A stretch of 16,910 nt of DNA from JAFDVL01 sp043736395 (lineage in GTDB: Bacteria; Acidobacteriota; Blastocatellia; RBC074), in assembly GCA_043736395.1 (NCBI GenBank), contig JAYTCQ010000424.1, positions 1 to 16,910 on the forward strand, given 5' to 3'. Position numbers and translations under genes: made by a program. Positions within the stretch are counted from its first letter, which is position 1. Each line of letters begins with the position of its first letter. Below, in pieces: positions 5,974 to 13,920 of this stretch. The notes beneath the pieces are model-generated. The model was not told where the DNA came from. It did no database searches and saw only the letters and a list, made by a program, of their open reading frames with translations.

Positions 5974-8274
5974 TCAGTCTTTTGCAAATAATCTGAACGT
6001 CATCCCAACCGTCACGGTAATCGGATAGCGCGGCGTCGCGTGAATTCGTGAACTCAATTCTTCACCCGGTCTGATGCGAGATGCAAAATAATTTTGTGTT
6101 TCGTAGTAACGTTTATTCGTCAGATTATCAATCGCTAAATTGAATTCAATCCCGCGTCGAATTTTGCGATTCAAACTAAAATCAATCACATCGAATCCGG
6201 CTGCTCGGATGTGCGGGTCTTCACCGTCCAGCCGATAATTATCAATGTGACGATACCGTATCGAACCGCTGAAACCGTGCCAGGCAGATAACGTCAATCC
6301 CACATTTGAGGTCAAGCGCGGCGCGGAATCTACATAAATTCTTGGCGCTGCTCCACGATAATAAGCATTGCCAACTTTCGTGATTCCGCCGTTCAGGCTG
6401 AGCATACGCGTGAGCTTCGCAGAGGCTTTTACTTCGAGTCCATAAGCACGACTTCGCCCTTTAAATTCAATGCTTCCGTCGTCGGGAATGTAGACCTGTT
6501 CGTTGCTACGATCGATCAAAAATAAATCGGTACTCACAGAAAAACGGCTGTCGTTCCAAGCGGTTCCGACCTGATAAAAATCGGTAGTAGAAAGGCGCGG
6601 ACTTTCGGGGCGAAGCACGACGCTTCGCGCGTCCTGACTGGAAATTCCGCGTCCATAATTTACATAAAATGTCGCTGGAATTTTGACGGACGGCGTAAAC
6701 GTGAAATTTGCTTTCGGCTGAAAACGGTAGGATCCAAGCACTCCTGAATCTGCGGGAAGAATTCGATCCCTGACATCAAAACGAAAATAATCGTAGCGCA
6801 GTCCGCCGTCCAAATGTAATTTTCCTGCCAGCAATTCAATGCTCTGTTGCACATAACCGGCGGCATTTGTGATGTGCGCATTGGCACTGGTGACCAAGGC
6901 TGCGGGATTGAAAACCGTACGACCAGCAGCGCGATTGATTGAAGGATATAAGCCAACATTAATTTGATTCGCGTGAAAATTTGCACCGACGGTGAGCATC
7001 GCGTGATTGCCAGCGACTTCAAAAGGCTTGATGTATTGCGCGTTCATTCCCTGCTGCAAACGCGAATCGTGTTGCTGAATTTCATCACCGAATTTTTCAT
7101 CCGCCCCAAAAAAAGTAAAATTGGAAAACAAATCAAACAACGAACGGGAGACAAATCCATCCACTTTGAACACACTCCCTGAAGCCGATTCCCGCTTGTA
7201 GTAAACGCTGCCAACCCCTGTCTTGATGCGGCCTCCGTTATCAGAATCAATAAATCCAAAGCGATCCAAATTCCCTGCCGCGATCTCATCCAGAGGAAGT
7301 TGTCCGGATGAAAAAAAGTCATTGCGTCCGGTGTTAAATTTAACGCCGAACGTTTGCGTGTCATTCAAATGCAAAACGTAATTGCCGGTAACATTATCGC
7401 GTTTGTATCGCAGCGGATTTTTATATGGCCCGTCTGTCCGCGAACCTTCGTAAGCAAAGATCGTGTCAGCATTTTTGACCTTCGGACTAAAGCCTAAAAA
7501 TGTTCTAAATGTTCCAAATGATCCGCCCTGAATTCTTGTCGTAATTTGTTCCGCCAACGATTCCTTGAGACGAATGTGGACGACACCCAAGCCCGAAAAA
7601 TCGCCATACTCCGCACTGAACGGGCCGTTCAAAATGCTGACATCCTGCACCAGTTCCGGCGTCATTGATTTCAATTGTCCGAGGTAGCCCTGCCCGTGTC
7701 CTTGTGTCCCCTGATTTTGCTGAACCCCATCAACCAGAACTTTTAATCCGCCGCTACCTCCGCCGTGATCGAGGTTAAATCCGAAGCGTCGAATTTCCAG
7801 CGATTTGCCACCACCTTCGTGTTGTCCGGCATTAATGCCAGCGTTGAGTGTCTGGAAAATTTGATCATCACGCGAAAATAAAGTGTCTTTGAAAATGGCT
7901 TCATTGCGGCGTTCGATCCCCGGTTCAAGCGCAGTCGCTTCTATCACCAGGCTGTCATGAATTGGAGAAATCGTGTATTCAACTTGAATCAATACATTAT
8001 TCTGATCCGGTCGAAACTGAAATTCCTTCGAGGCAAGATTCTTGCCTTCGACTAAAAGCTGCGTCAGATTTTCTGCAATTTTCAAAGTGAAATTTCCCTG
8101 CGCGTCGGTGATTGTTTCTAACGCTCCGGCGATGATTTTTACATTCGGAACCGATTCATTTTTTTTCGTGATCACAGTGCCCGTGAGGGTTCGAGAAGTC
8201 TGCGCGTAAGCCGGCAAGTCAACCAACAATAAAAGCGCATAACTGGCAAGTAAAAAAGTAATCCATCCCTTCAT
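5974..8274 (-). CDS. TonB-dependent receptor with N-terminal carboxypeptidase-regulatory-like domain
   Basis: This is a predicted outer-membrane receptor of 766 residues for TonB-driven uptake. A signal peptide (about 1-25, ending AYAQ) is followed by a CarbopepD-regulatory-like beta-sandwich (about 30-100, with DAQGNFTLKI). A possible TonB box DSLVIEATA lies near 107-115. The plug (about 125-240) contains VLVDGVQQ and NGPFSAEYGDFSGLGVVHI. A beta-barrel runs to the C-terminus, which ends in alternating residues TVGMTFRLF. The plug is unusually rich in Gly and His (GQHEGGG, DHGGGSGG, GTQGHGQG), which could bind metal. I chose ATG 8274 because GAGGA sits 5 nt upstream; ATG 8286 in the same frame lacks a binding site. 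It is the last of five same-strand genes and lies downstream of a HupE/UreJ-like gene. The ligand is unknown; a metal or metallophore is a guess from the neighbour and the His residues. Confidence 0.9.
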   Translation of the reverse strand: MKGWITFLLASYALLLLVDLPAYAQTSRTLTGTVITKKNESVPNVKIIAGALETITDAQGNFTLKIAENLTQLLVEGKNLASKEFQFRPDQNNVLIQVEYTISPIHDSLVIEATALEPGIERRNEAIFKDTLFSRDDQIFQTLNAGINAGQHEGGGKSLEIRRFGFNLDHGGGSGGLKVLVDGVQQNQGTQGHGQGYLGQLKSMTPELVQDVSILNGPFSAEYGDFSGLGVVHIRLKESLAEQITTRIQGGSFGTFRTFLGFSPKVKNADTIFAYEGSRTDGPYKNPLRYKRDNVTGNYVLHLNDTQTFGVKFNTGRNDFFSSGQLPLDEIAAGNLDRFGFIDSDNGGRIKTGVGSVYYKRESASGSVFKVDGFVSRSLFDLFSNFTFFGADEKFGDEIQQHDSRLQQGMNAQYIKPFEVAGNHAMLTVGANFHANQINVGLYPSINRAAGRTVFNPAALVTSANAHITNAAGYVQQSIELLAGKLHLDGGLRYDYFRFDVRDRILPADSGVLGSYRFQPKANFTFTPSVKIPATFYVNYGRGISSQDARSVVLRPESPRLSTTDFYQVGTAWNDSRFSVSTDLFLIDRSNEQVYIPDDGSIEFKGRSRAYGLEVKASAKLTRMLSLNGGITKVGNAYYRGAAPRIYVDSAPRLTSNVGLTLSAWHGFSGSIRYRHIDNYRLDGEDPHIRAAGFDVIDFSLNRKIRRGIEFNLAIDNLTNKRYYETQNYFASRIRPGEELSSRIHATPRYPITVTVGMTFRLFAKD

Positions 8275-8279
8275 CGGGT

Positions 8280-8284
8280 TCCTC
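8280..8284 (-). promoter_or_regulatory. Ribosome binding site (GAGGA) for the TonB-dependent receptor
   Basis: On the minus strand GAGGA is followed after 5 nt by ATG at 8274. The same bases would already be coding if translation began at 8286. This favours the shorter form, whose signal peptide begins MKGWITFLL. Confidence 0.55.
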
Positions 8285-8372
8285 ATTCGGTGAAATACAA
8301 ACCTGTTTCTGACAACTAAGTTTCGTCATATTAAATACGACCAATTAAGGATTTCGGATTTGATTAATGAAG

Positions 8373-8607
8373 AATAGACCGCGGATTTGGCGGATCATGC
8401 GGGTCTTCGCGGGTCTGAATATTTAACCACGGAGAACACGGAGGACACGGAGAAAAAACAGACAGGATTGAATGGGCAGGTATCGGAACTAACATCTAGC
8501 ATCCAATATCTAACATCTAAAATAAACTCCGTGCTCTCTGTGTTCTCCGTGGTTCCTAAAACTCAGACCCGCGTTAACCCGCATAATCCGCCAAATCCGC
8601 GGTCTAT
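8373..8607. repeat. Nested double palindrome filling the gap between the HupE-like and receptor genes
   Basis: This fills most of the 343 bp between the HupE-like stop (8618) and the receptor start (8274). The outer arms (8373-8418 and 8563-8607) pair with only a few mismatches and share the perfect core AATAGACCGCGGATTTGG. Inside them lie inner arms of an unrelated sequence (8425-8452 and 8527-8554) based on CACGGAG. The centre holds a short direct repeat, TAACATCTA, near 8490 and 8511. Both arm types are made of units about 9 nt long: GCGGATTTG, GCGGATCAT, GCGGGTCTT in the outer arm and CCACGGAGA, ACACGGAGG, ACACGGAG in the inner. No convincing gene is present. On the transcript it would fold into a very long hairpin and could limit read-through from the HupE-like gene into the receptor gene. 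Confidence 0.85.
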
Positions 8608-8617
8608 TTCTTATCAT

Positions 8618-9721
8618 TTATTTCGCTAATAAAGTTCGCTCAATCAACCAATACGCGCCTGCGATGGCTACTAAAATCGAAAAAGCAGGAACCAGTCGCG
8701 TTTTGAAAATTTCTGTTTTTCTGATTTTCCAGATGATGCCCCAGAACAGAGCTGCGATAGCGAGCTGTCCGATTTCGACGCCAAGATTGAAGGACACCAA
8801 TGGAATCGCTAAGCCGCTGCCACCTGCGCCGATATTTAATTCTCGCAGCACCGAGGCGAATCCGAAGCCGTGGATCAAACCAAAAGCAAACGTCAATAAC
8901 CATCGTCCTTCGATTTCCTGTCCGCGTCGCCAGACATTTTCAAGGCCGACATAAATAATCGAAACGGCAATCATCGGCTCCACAAATGATGGGGAAATAT
9001 TCACAATATTCAGTGCCGCCAAGGCCAACGTAATCGAATGTGCAAGGGTAAAGGACGTAATAATTTTGACGACAGAAGAAAGATTTTTCGCCGCGAGCAA
9101 CAGCGCAATCAAAAAGCATAAGTGGTCAAACCCTAATAAAATATGCTCAATGCCTAACTCAAGAAACTGCTTGAAGGTATGCCATTTGCCCAAGCCCGCT
9201 GATAATTCACCGGCTGAAATCTGCGCGGTATTATTATTTACATCAAGTAATCGCTCCGCAATTGTTCGTCCTTCCGCATTCGTCAATTTAAAATATTCAC
9301 GATGACCACGACTCAGCTTTTCCATGATTGCCGATTTGACAATTAATTCTGATGAAGGAATCTCCGGATAAACCAAAGTGAAAAAAGCCGTCTCGCGTCC
9401 ATCTTCAGCTTTGGCAATTTTCACAGAGACTTCGCCCGGCTCAATTTTTTTTCCATCGAAGCTGACATCAAGAGACGATTTTGCTAATTGCTCAAGGTTC
9501 GATTTTGCAGCTTCAAATTCTTCTTTAGTGATGGTGCGATCAAGATTTTGATCTACGGGGACGACGCTTTCGATGTCCAGATAATTGTAGGCAAGTTTTG
9601 CTACGATACGATTGTTTTCCAATTGCATGTCGACATTGCTCAAACCAGGATCATGGGCAAAAACAGATACACCCCACAACACAAATAACGTCAGGCAAAT
9701 ACTTATTCGTTTTAAGTTCAT
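8618..9721 (-). CDS. HupE/UreJ-like membrane protein with periplasmic EF-hand
   Basis: This 367-residue protein has an N-terminal signal (1-22, ending VFAH) and an extracytoplasmic domain of ~160 residues. It then has about six or seven membrane segments in the HupE/UreJ_2 (PF13795-like) pattern. The periplasmic part holds a canonical 12-residue EF-hand loop from D57 to E68 (D57, N59, D61, T63, E68), so Ca2+ binding is likely. The membrane part carries the family signature with E192, H193, D199 and H200 (IEHILLGFDHL), then AHS with H228 and HGFGFAS with H284. These polar residues in membrane helices fit metal handling; relatives are proposed nickel/cobalt permeases. No hydrogenase or urease gene is in the window, so the classic partners are missing. 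The start is ATG 9721 and no Shine-Dalgarno is evident. The receptor gene follows after the palindromic gap. Confidence 0.87.
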   Translation of the reverse strand: MNLKRISICLTLFVLWGVSVFAHDPGLSNVDMQLENNRIVAKLAYNYLDIESVVPVDQNLDRTITKEEFEAAKSNLEQLAKSSLDVSFDGKKIEPGEVSVKIAKAEDGRETAFFTLVYPEIPSSELIVKSAIMEKLSRGHREYFKLTNAEGRTIAERLLDVNNNTAQISAGELSAGLGKWHTFKQFLELGIEHILLGFDHLCFLIALLLAAKNLSSVVKIITSFTLAHSITLALAALNIVNISPSFVEPMIAVSIIYVGLENVWRRGQEIEGRWLLTFAFGLIHGFGFASVLRELNIGAGGSGLAIPLVSFNLGVEIGQLAIAALFWGIIWKIRKTEIFKTRLVPAFSILVAIAGAYWLIERTLLAK

Positions 9722-9791
9722 ACTGGGACAAATTGATTAATGTATATTTACCTCGAAGAACTTGAAGCGAGGCATGCTGACTTTTTTCTTT

Positions 9792-9820
9792 CCTTCGTGA
9801 CCTTCGTGTTCTTCGTGGAT
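9792..9820. repeat. Orphan arm of a 9-nt-periodic TTCGTG repeat
   Basis: Three units (CCTTCGTGA, CCTTCGTGT, TCTTCGTGG) stand in tandem in the 291-bp gene-free stretch 9722-10012. It resembles one arm of the palindromes seen elsewhere in the window, but I found no complementary arm nearby. It may be a decayed or half copy. Confidence 0.5.
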
Positions 9821-9910
9821 ATTGGCTTTATTTTATCTTTAATCTTATCTGGATTGTACAGACCCCAGCTCTATTTTGAAACTATTTCCAATTCGTCATT
9901 CAAAAACAAG

Positions 9911-9964
9911 AAACGGTAATCATAGTTAGTATTCAAAGCTTGTTTACTTCTATGATTACCGTTT
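9911..9964. repeat. 15-bp perfect inverted repeat, possible terminator after the beta-helix gene
   Basis: AAACGGTAATCATAG (9911-9925) pairs exactly with 9950-9964 across a 24-nt loop. Read on the minus strand, the stem lies about 50 nt downstream of the beta-helix gene stop and is followed by CTTGTTTTTG, a weak T-run. It could end transcription before the HupE-like gene. The loop is long for a factor-independent terminator, so it may equally be an intergenic repeat. Confidence 0.5.
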
Positions 9965-10012
9965 TGAAATAGTCGCACTAAAAATTACTAGCTTCGTTTA
10001 GCGATTATTAAG

Positions 10013-10891
10013 TTACCATCTGCGAGGATTTTTATTTCCCACGAAATTATTATTTCCATTGTCAAAAGCAATCACGTCTTCCGCGTCAACTAATGATGGA
10101 GACGTTCCGAAGAATAATCCAAATCCAAAGTTTCCGCTCACAACCGTATTTGCTACCACTCCGCGCGAAGACCGCTCAAAAGTGATTCCGTTTCCAGGGT
10201 TTGGTGTGCTGGTCGCAGGAAAATCACCCGTTGCGCCAACGCGGTATCCGGTCGAAGAAACAGTTGAACGATTAATTAAAACCCGGCTTTCGTCTGTGAC
10301 AAGAATGCCATGATTGACGTTGCCTTCTAATCTGACGTTCTCAATTGTGACGCGAGAAGTCCCTGAACTTTGGATTCCGATAGTCCAATTTCGCACTACT
10401 AAATTTCGCAGCGTGACATAACGATTGGCTGGTGAATTAATCACGATTCCTGGTTGCGCCTGCCGGGTGGCATTCGTACCCGTTGGAAATTGTGCTGCTC
10501 GCGTGCCGGTGGCGACCGCATCAATATTGGCTTCGACGCCGGGAGCGGCTTCAATTGTCGTATTGCCATTCGCATTGGTAATATTGATTTGCTCGTGAAA
10601 GCGTCCTGAAGTCACAATGGTGACGCGACCATTTTGATTGGCTCCGCCATTCGCAGCCGCTAACGCCGCCGTAATTGTTCCGAAAATCCGATCATCGCCG
10701 TCCGTATCTTCAGCGAGTCCCAGATTGCCATCGCGATCAAAATCTTCTTCGCCTTCAACTAAAACCGGATGATTAGCAGAAACCAGTGTTCCTGTCCAAA
10801 TGCCTGTACCTGCGATTAAGGTCAATGTCATCATGACAATAACGACCCAGCGAACGTACCCATTTTGTTTAGTCAATTGTCTTATTTGCAT
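10013..10891 (-). CDS. Secreted right-handed parallel beta-helix protein
   Basis: This is a predicted exported 292-residue protein. The N-terminus has a basic stretch and a hydrophobic segment (about 13-35), giving a signal peptide or anchor that ends near LVSAN. An acidic DxDxDG-like stretch at 49-67 (EDFDRDGN, EDTDGDD) looks like a calcium-binding linker. Residues ~70-290 have the rhythm of a right-handed beta-helix: short strands ending in Asn or Gly turns, such as YVTLRNLVVRN, VTIENVRLEG, RVLINRSTV and GVVANTVVSG. This resembles NosD/pectate-lyase-like repeats. Such folds bind or cleave polysaccharides or serve as scaffolds; no catalytic residues are evident. I chose ATG 10891 because GAGG lies 8 nt upstream. 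A longer in-frame form to 11062 would run through a terminator hairpin into the DUF4331 gene. It is the third gene of the minus-strand series. Confidence 0.83.
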   Translation of the reverse strand: MQIRQLTKQNGYVRWVVIVMMTLTLIAGTGIWTGTLVSANHPVLVEGEEDFDRDGNLGLAEDTDGDDRIFGTITAALAAANGGANQNGRVTIVTSGRFHEQINITNANGNTTIEAAPGVEANIDAVATGTRAAQFPTGTNATRQAQPGIVINSPANRYVTLRNLVVRNWTIGIQSSGTSRVTIENVRLEGNVNHGILVTDESRVLINRSTVSSTGYRVGATGDFPATSTPNPGNGITFERSSRGVVANTVVSGNFGFGLFFGTSPSLVDAEDVIAFDNGNNNFVGNKNPRRW

Positions 10892-10899
10892 AATTTTTA

Positions 10900-10903
10900 C
10901 CTC
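10900..10903 (-). promoter_or_regulatory. Ribosome binding site (GAGG) for the beta-helix gene
   Basis: On the minus strand GAGG precedes ATG 10891 by 8 nt. It decides between this start and upstream in-frame starts reaching to 11062, which would overlap the DUF4331 gene. Confidence 0.6.
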
Positions 10904-10939
10904 GTTAGATAGTTCAGCATTAATTGTTATGAGGAAATT

Positions 10940-10975
10940 AAAAAATCCGGGGCTGAAAATTAATTCAGCCCCGGA
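10940..10975 (-). terminator. Rho-independent terminator after the DUF4331 gene
   Basis: A perfect 12-bp GC-rich stem (10946-10957 with 10964-10975; TCCGGGGCTGAA and its complement) encloses a 6-nt loop. On the minus strand it is followed directly by six Ts (10945-10940). It lies 13 nt past the DUF4331 stop and ~50 nt before the beta-helix start. It should therefore stop or attenuate transcription between two genes of the same orientation. Confidence 0.88.
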
Positions 10976-10988
10976 GAAAAGCTTAAGG

Positions 10989-12554
10989 TTAAGGATGCAG
11001 GTGATTACGTCCGTTTTGTGGAGTTGGTTCATATGGGAATGTTTTGTGGTATCCCATATCATTACTGGTCACGCCATCATAATTTCCCTTGAAAGGATCA
11101 TTAATTTTCAGGTTGTTAGGATCACGCAAATCGCTTAACAACGCGATAATCGCGATGTCTACGACGTCATCTCCGAAGCGACGACCATTTGGCCAACCGC
11201 CAGGAATGAATCCGCCATTTTTGAACGGGTCTTGAATTTTACTTTTCAAAACGTCACCGCCAAAAATGCTCAGTCGTGAGAATCCAGCATCATCGGGGAC
11301 ACCAGCCGCCGCGTTACCACCGTTGCCAGCCAATCTCACCATAGGTGTTGAAAGATCGACTTTAATAACATCAGGGATATAAATGCCTGCGATGTCAGTA
11401 CGATTTTTATCAATGGCGAGGGTTGCGCCTTTGCCAATAATCAAATTAATTAACGTCGCTAGTTCAGGATTTTCAGCATATTTTCTGAATAATCGTTGAT
11501 CTTCAGTGGGCAGGGTACGGCTATACAAATCTTTATCTTCAAGGGCGACCAGGCCTTCATTAAAGAGGGGATTTCCCTGACGCGCGACCTGCGTCCAGCG
11601 TTTGTTGCGATTAATCGAATTTAAAATGCAATCGACTTGTTTTTGGCGTGAAGAATAGTAGCCACATTCACGTACCAGATCATTCACATCTAAACCCTGT
11701 TCACGTGAGACCGGAACGCTCTCCCGACTCGTCGTTGCGAAGACTCCAGCGATTTGCTGATCTCCGCCAATATCACTCATCGGAATTCGCAGCGCCATCA
11801 TATGCAAATTGAATCCGCCTTGTGAATCTTTGCCGGGATTGCGCAGGCTCAGCAAATCAAAAATGGATTGAATATCGCCGTAAAATCCGTCGTCTCGCTG
11901 TCCGGCAAAGGCCACGTAACCATTTCGGAATTTTGAGATGCCAGCTCGTGTGTAACGATCCAATGCGCCTTCACTCGCGACACCGCCACGAGCCAGATTT
12001 TCGCCGTTATCCCCTTGATTATAAAAAGGCGTTGCAATGCCTTGATTATTCGGCGGCACTACTCCTGTTCCAATCAAATCAGGACCACTCCGTCCAAGCT
12101 TTGTGATGGTATAAGTCTGCGTTAAATTTTGCCCTGCATCATCAACCTGCTGAACAACGCCCAGGTAAGATTGTAAAATTGTTTTGGTATTTTTGTATCG
12201 GGTATCAAATTCAAAGCGATACGTCACGGTTGGACGGCCAATCGCTAAATCTCCGCCAAGCGCGAGATGAATTTCGTAACGAACATTTTCGTCAAAATTG
12301 TATTTGTTCGGGCCAACGCCTGGCTCTTCATGAGGATAAACACTCAAAGCTACATTTAAATATCTTTGCGAGTTTTCTTCGGTGACGAAGGCGTAAACAT
12401 CGGTCGTGTTGGCCGATGGATCACGCGTGATGAGCGGTGCGTCCATGTGGCTTGAAGCCAATGCCGGAGCATTGAACGGCACACTGAGTAGCGCCAGTGA
12501 GAGCGCGAGCGTGACAGCCACACTCTGTTTTAATTTCTGTATTTTCGTATTCAT
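10989..12554 (-). CDS. DUF4331 family secreted protein
   Basis: This is an exported 521-residue protein of a family with no known function. A signal peptide spans ~1-33 (hydrophobic core LALSLALLSVPF, ending ALAS). The family hallmark SHMDAPLITRDPSANTTDVY follows immediately at 35-54. Further conserved-looking stretches are YEIHLALGG, YRFEFDTRY and GIYIPDVIKVDLST, plus NGRRFGDDVVDIAI near the end, which recalls the closing segment of DUF4331 proteins. Length is typical. ATG 12554 is preferred over an in-frame TTG at 12566, because a GGGGGGA binding site lies just upstream of the ATG. It starts 35 bp after the TPR gene stop, so the two are very likely co-transcribed. A strong terminator follows. 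The family call is firm by motif; the role is unknown. Confidence 0.92.
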   Translation of the reverse strand: MNTKIQKLKQSVAVTLALSLALLSVPFNAPALASSHMDAPLITRDPSANTTDVYAFVTEENSQRYLNVALSVYPHEEPGVGPNKYNFDENVRYEIHLALGGDLAIGRPTVTYRFEFDTRYKNTKTILQSYLGVVQQVDDAGQNLTQTYTITKLGRSGPDLIGTGVVPPNNQGIATPFYNQGDNGENLARGGVASEGALDRYTRAGISKFRNGYVAFAGQRDDGFYGDIQSIFDLLSLRNPGKDSQGGFNLHMMALRIPMSDIGGDQQIAGVFATTSRESVPVSREQGLDVNDLVRECGYYSSRQKQVDCILNSINRNKRWTQVARQGNPLFNEGLVALEDKDLYSRTLPTEDQRLFRKYAENPELATLINLIIGKGATLAIDKNRTDIAGIYIPDVIKVDLSTPMVRLAGNGGNAAAGVPDDAGFSRLSIFGGDVLKSKIQDPFKNGGFIPGGWPNGRRFGDDVVDIAIIALLSDLRDPNNLKINDPFKGNYDGVTSNDMGYHKTFPYEPTPQNGRNHLHP

Positions 12555-12557
12555 CTG

Positions 12558-12564
12558 TCCCCCC
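12558..12564 (-). promoter_or_regulatory. G-rich ribosome binding site for the DUF4331 gene
   Basis: GGGGGGA precedes ATG 12554 with CAG between. The competing TTG at 12566 lies upstream of this purine run and would place it inside the coding region. The ATG is therefore the better start. Confidence 0.5.
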
Positions 12565-12589
12565 AAATTTTTGGTTTAGTTGAAATTAA

Positions 12590-13912
12590 TCACCCTTGTG
12601 ATTTTTTATTGTGAGTTAAATTTACTGCTTCCCGCTGTAGGATATTCCGTTCGGAGGGAAGCAACATGTGTTGGTTTGTAGTAGCTCGTTCGAAAAATTT
12701 GTCGGCGATTTTTTGGTTTCTCAGGTGAGAATTAATCACCGCCGCGTGAAGAAAAAATCTGGCATCCTGCGTTTTTTCGGCTAGTGCTTTATTAATCGAA
12801 GTCTCTGCCTCAGTGAAATTTCCGGCGGCGAATTGTGCCCACGCCAGAGCGTCCCAGGTATAAACATCTTGTCGTAACCTAAGCTCTTCATTCACTAAAC
12901 TAAGGGCTTTCGCTTGATTTACTTTTTTGGTCGCATAGAACAAAGCCAGCGTCCGCGGATCGTCCTGACTCATTTTGGCTTCGATAGCCTGAGCTGCGCT
13001 TTCATCCCCGTTTCCGCGTAACGCTTCAGCAAAAGCCCAGTGATATTCCGTCAAAGGATTTAATTCTGCGGCTCGTTTCAGAGCAGAAACAGCTTCCGCA
13101 AAATTACCTTCACTCATTAAAATTTTGCCCTTCATTAACAAAGCCGGGGCGTATTCAGGTTGCCATTGCAAGGCAGAACCGATAGTGGCTTTGGCATCTT
13201 TTGTTTTGTGTTGATACAAATAATAAAAGGCGAGTTTTGAATAAGCCCAGGCTGTGGCTTCACGGTCTTGCGGACTCCCAGAACGAGCTGCCATAGCGGA
13301 TAAAGCGGAGGCTCCATTAATATCGCCCTGCAACCACCTGACGTGCGCAGCCCGGGTATAAGCCTGCATATTTGGCTTTTGATCCATCATTTTCTGATAG
13401 GCATCTATTGACTCTTTCAATTTGCCCTGCTCCATTAAAACGTCTCCGAGCAAGCCAAAATCGAACGCCAAGCCACGTGCTTTTACGAGTTCCCGCGCAA
13501 TTGGCTCTGCTTCAAGAAAGCGATGCATCTGATGTAAAGCGTGACCGCGCAGCAACATTGCTTCAGGGCTGGGCTGATCGGATTTAGATTGAATGCATTC
13601 AGCGCAGGACGCCGCAATTTGAAAAAATCCCGGATCATTTGAAATTCTGGCTTTTTCAATGAATTTCCAACCTAATTGTTCAAGGCTGATTTTTCCAGCT
13701 TCCAGATTTGTGGTTTTGGATTTTTGCTGCCACTTCGTGATTTCTTCGTCTAACTTTGTTGTACCTGTTTGTGTGGCTAAAGCAATCGCGCAGGGTTTCG
13801 GCAATAGTGGCTCGGTTGCCGATTGCACAGTTTTACAACCGTTGGCGAGACCTGCTGCAAAAATAAACAGTAATGCCGGTGAGTATCCCCAAAATCCCCA
13901 AAATTTTCGCAT
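12590..13912 (-). CDS. TPR-repeat protein, probable lipoprotein
   Basis: This 440-residue protein begins with a hydrophobic signal (residues 5-24) leading to Cys26 in GLANGC. That is an imperfect lipobox, so it may be lipid-anchored. From ~95 onward it is a chain of tetratricopeptide repeats. Examples are PEAMLLRGHALHQMHRFLEAEPIA, FGLLGDVLMEQGKLKESIDAYQ, APALLMKGKILMSEGNFAEAVSALKRA and TWDALAWAQFAAGNFTEAETSINKAL. TPR arrays mediate protein-protein contacts. A short CAEC motif lies before the first repeat. ATG 13912 is chosen over an in-frame TTG at 13930, because AAAGGAA sits 8 nt upstream. It is the first gene of the minus-strand series, 35 bp before the DUF4331 gene, and may scaffold that protein at the membrane. 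That role is inference. Confidence 0.87.
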   Translation of the reverse strand: MRKFWGFWGYSPALLFIFAAGLANGCKTVQSATEPLLPKPCAIALATQTGTTKLDEEITKWQQKSKTTNLEAGKISLEQLGWKFIEKARISNDPGFFQIAASCAECIQSKSDQPSPEAMLLRGHALHQMHRFLEAEPIARELVKARGLAFDFGLLGDVLMEQGKLKESIDAYQKMMDQKPNMQAYTRAAHVRWLQGDINGASALSAMAARSGSPQDREATAWAYSKLAFYYLYQHKTKDAKATIGSALQWQPEYAPALLMKGKILMSEGNFAEAVSALKRAAELNPLTEYHWAFAEALRGNGDESAAQAIEAKMSQDDPRTLALFYATKKVNQAKALSLVNEELRLRQDVYTWDALAWAQFAAGNFTEAETSINKALAEKTQDARFFLHAAVINSHLRNQKIADKFFERATTNQHMLLPSERNILQREAVNLTHNKKSQG

Positions 13913-13920
13913 AATAAAGG

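Noticed and set aside
8373..8607. CRISPR-like array
   Set aside because: The units are 9 nt, degenerate and without spacers, and the block is palindromic overall. No cas gene is in the window.
8387..8629. An 80-residue plus-strand open frame between the HupE-like and receptor genes
   Set aside because: It is made almost entirely of the nested palindrome. Its residues are a translation of periodic repeat units.
8618..9721. Hydrogenase or urease accessory operon implied by the HupE/UreJ-like gene
   Set aside because: No hydrogenase, urease or maturation gene is present. The neighbours are a TonB receptor and secreted proteins of other families.
10892..11062. Longer N-terminus for the beta-helix protein
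   Set aside because: It would read through a strong terminator hairpin and overlap the DUF4331 gene. The start at 10891 has a good ribosome binding site and exposes an N-terminal signal.
12588..12603. Small hairpin AATCAC-CCTT-GTGATT followed by Ts
   Set aside because: The T-run is on the plus strand, while the genes here run on the minus strand. The 6-bp stem is weak and overlaps the TPR stop by chance.
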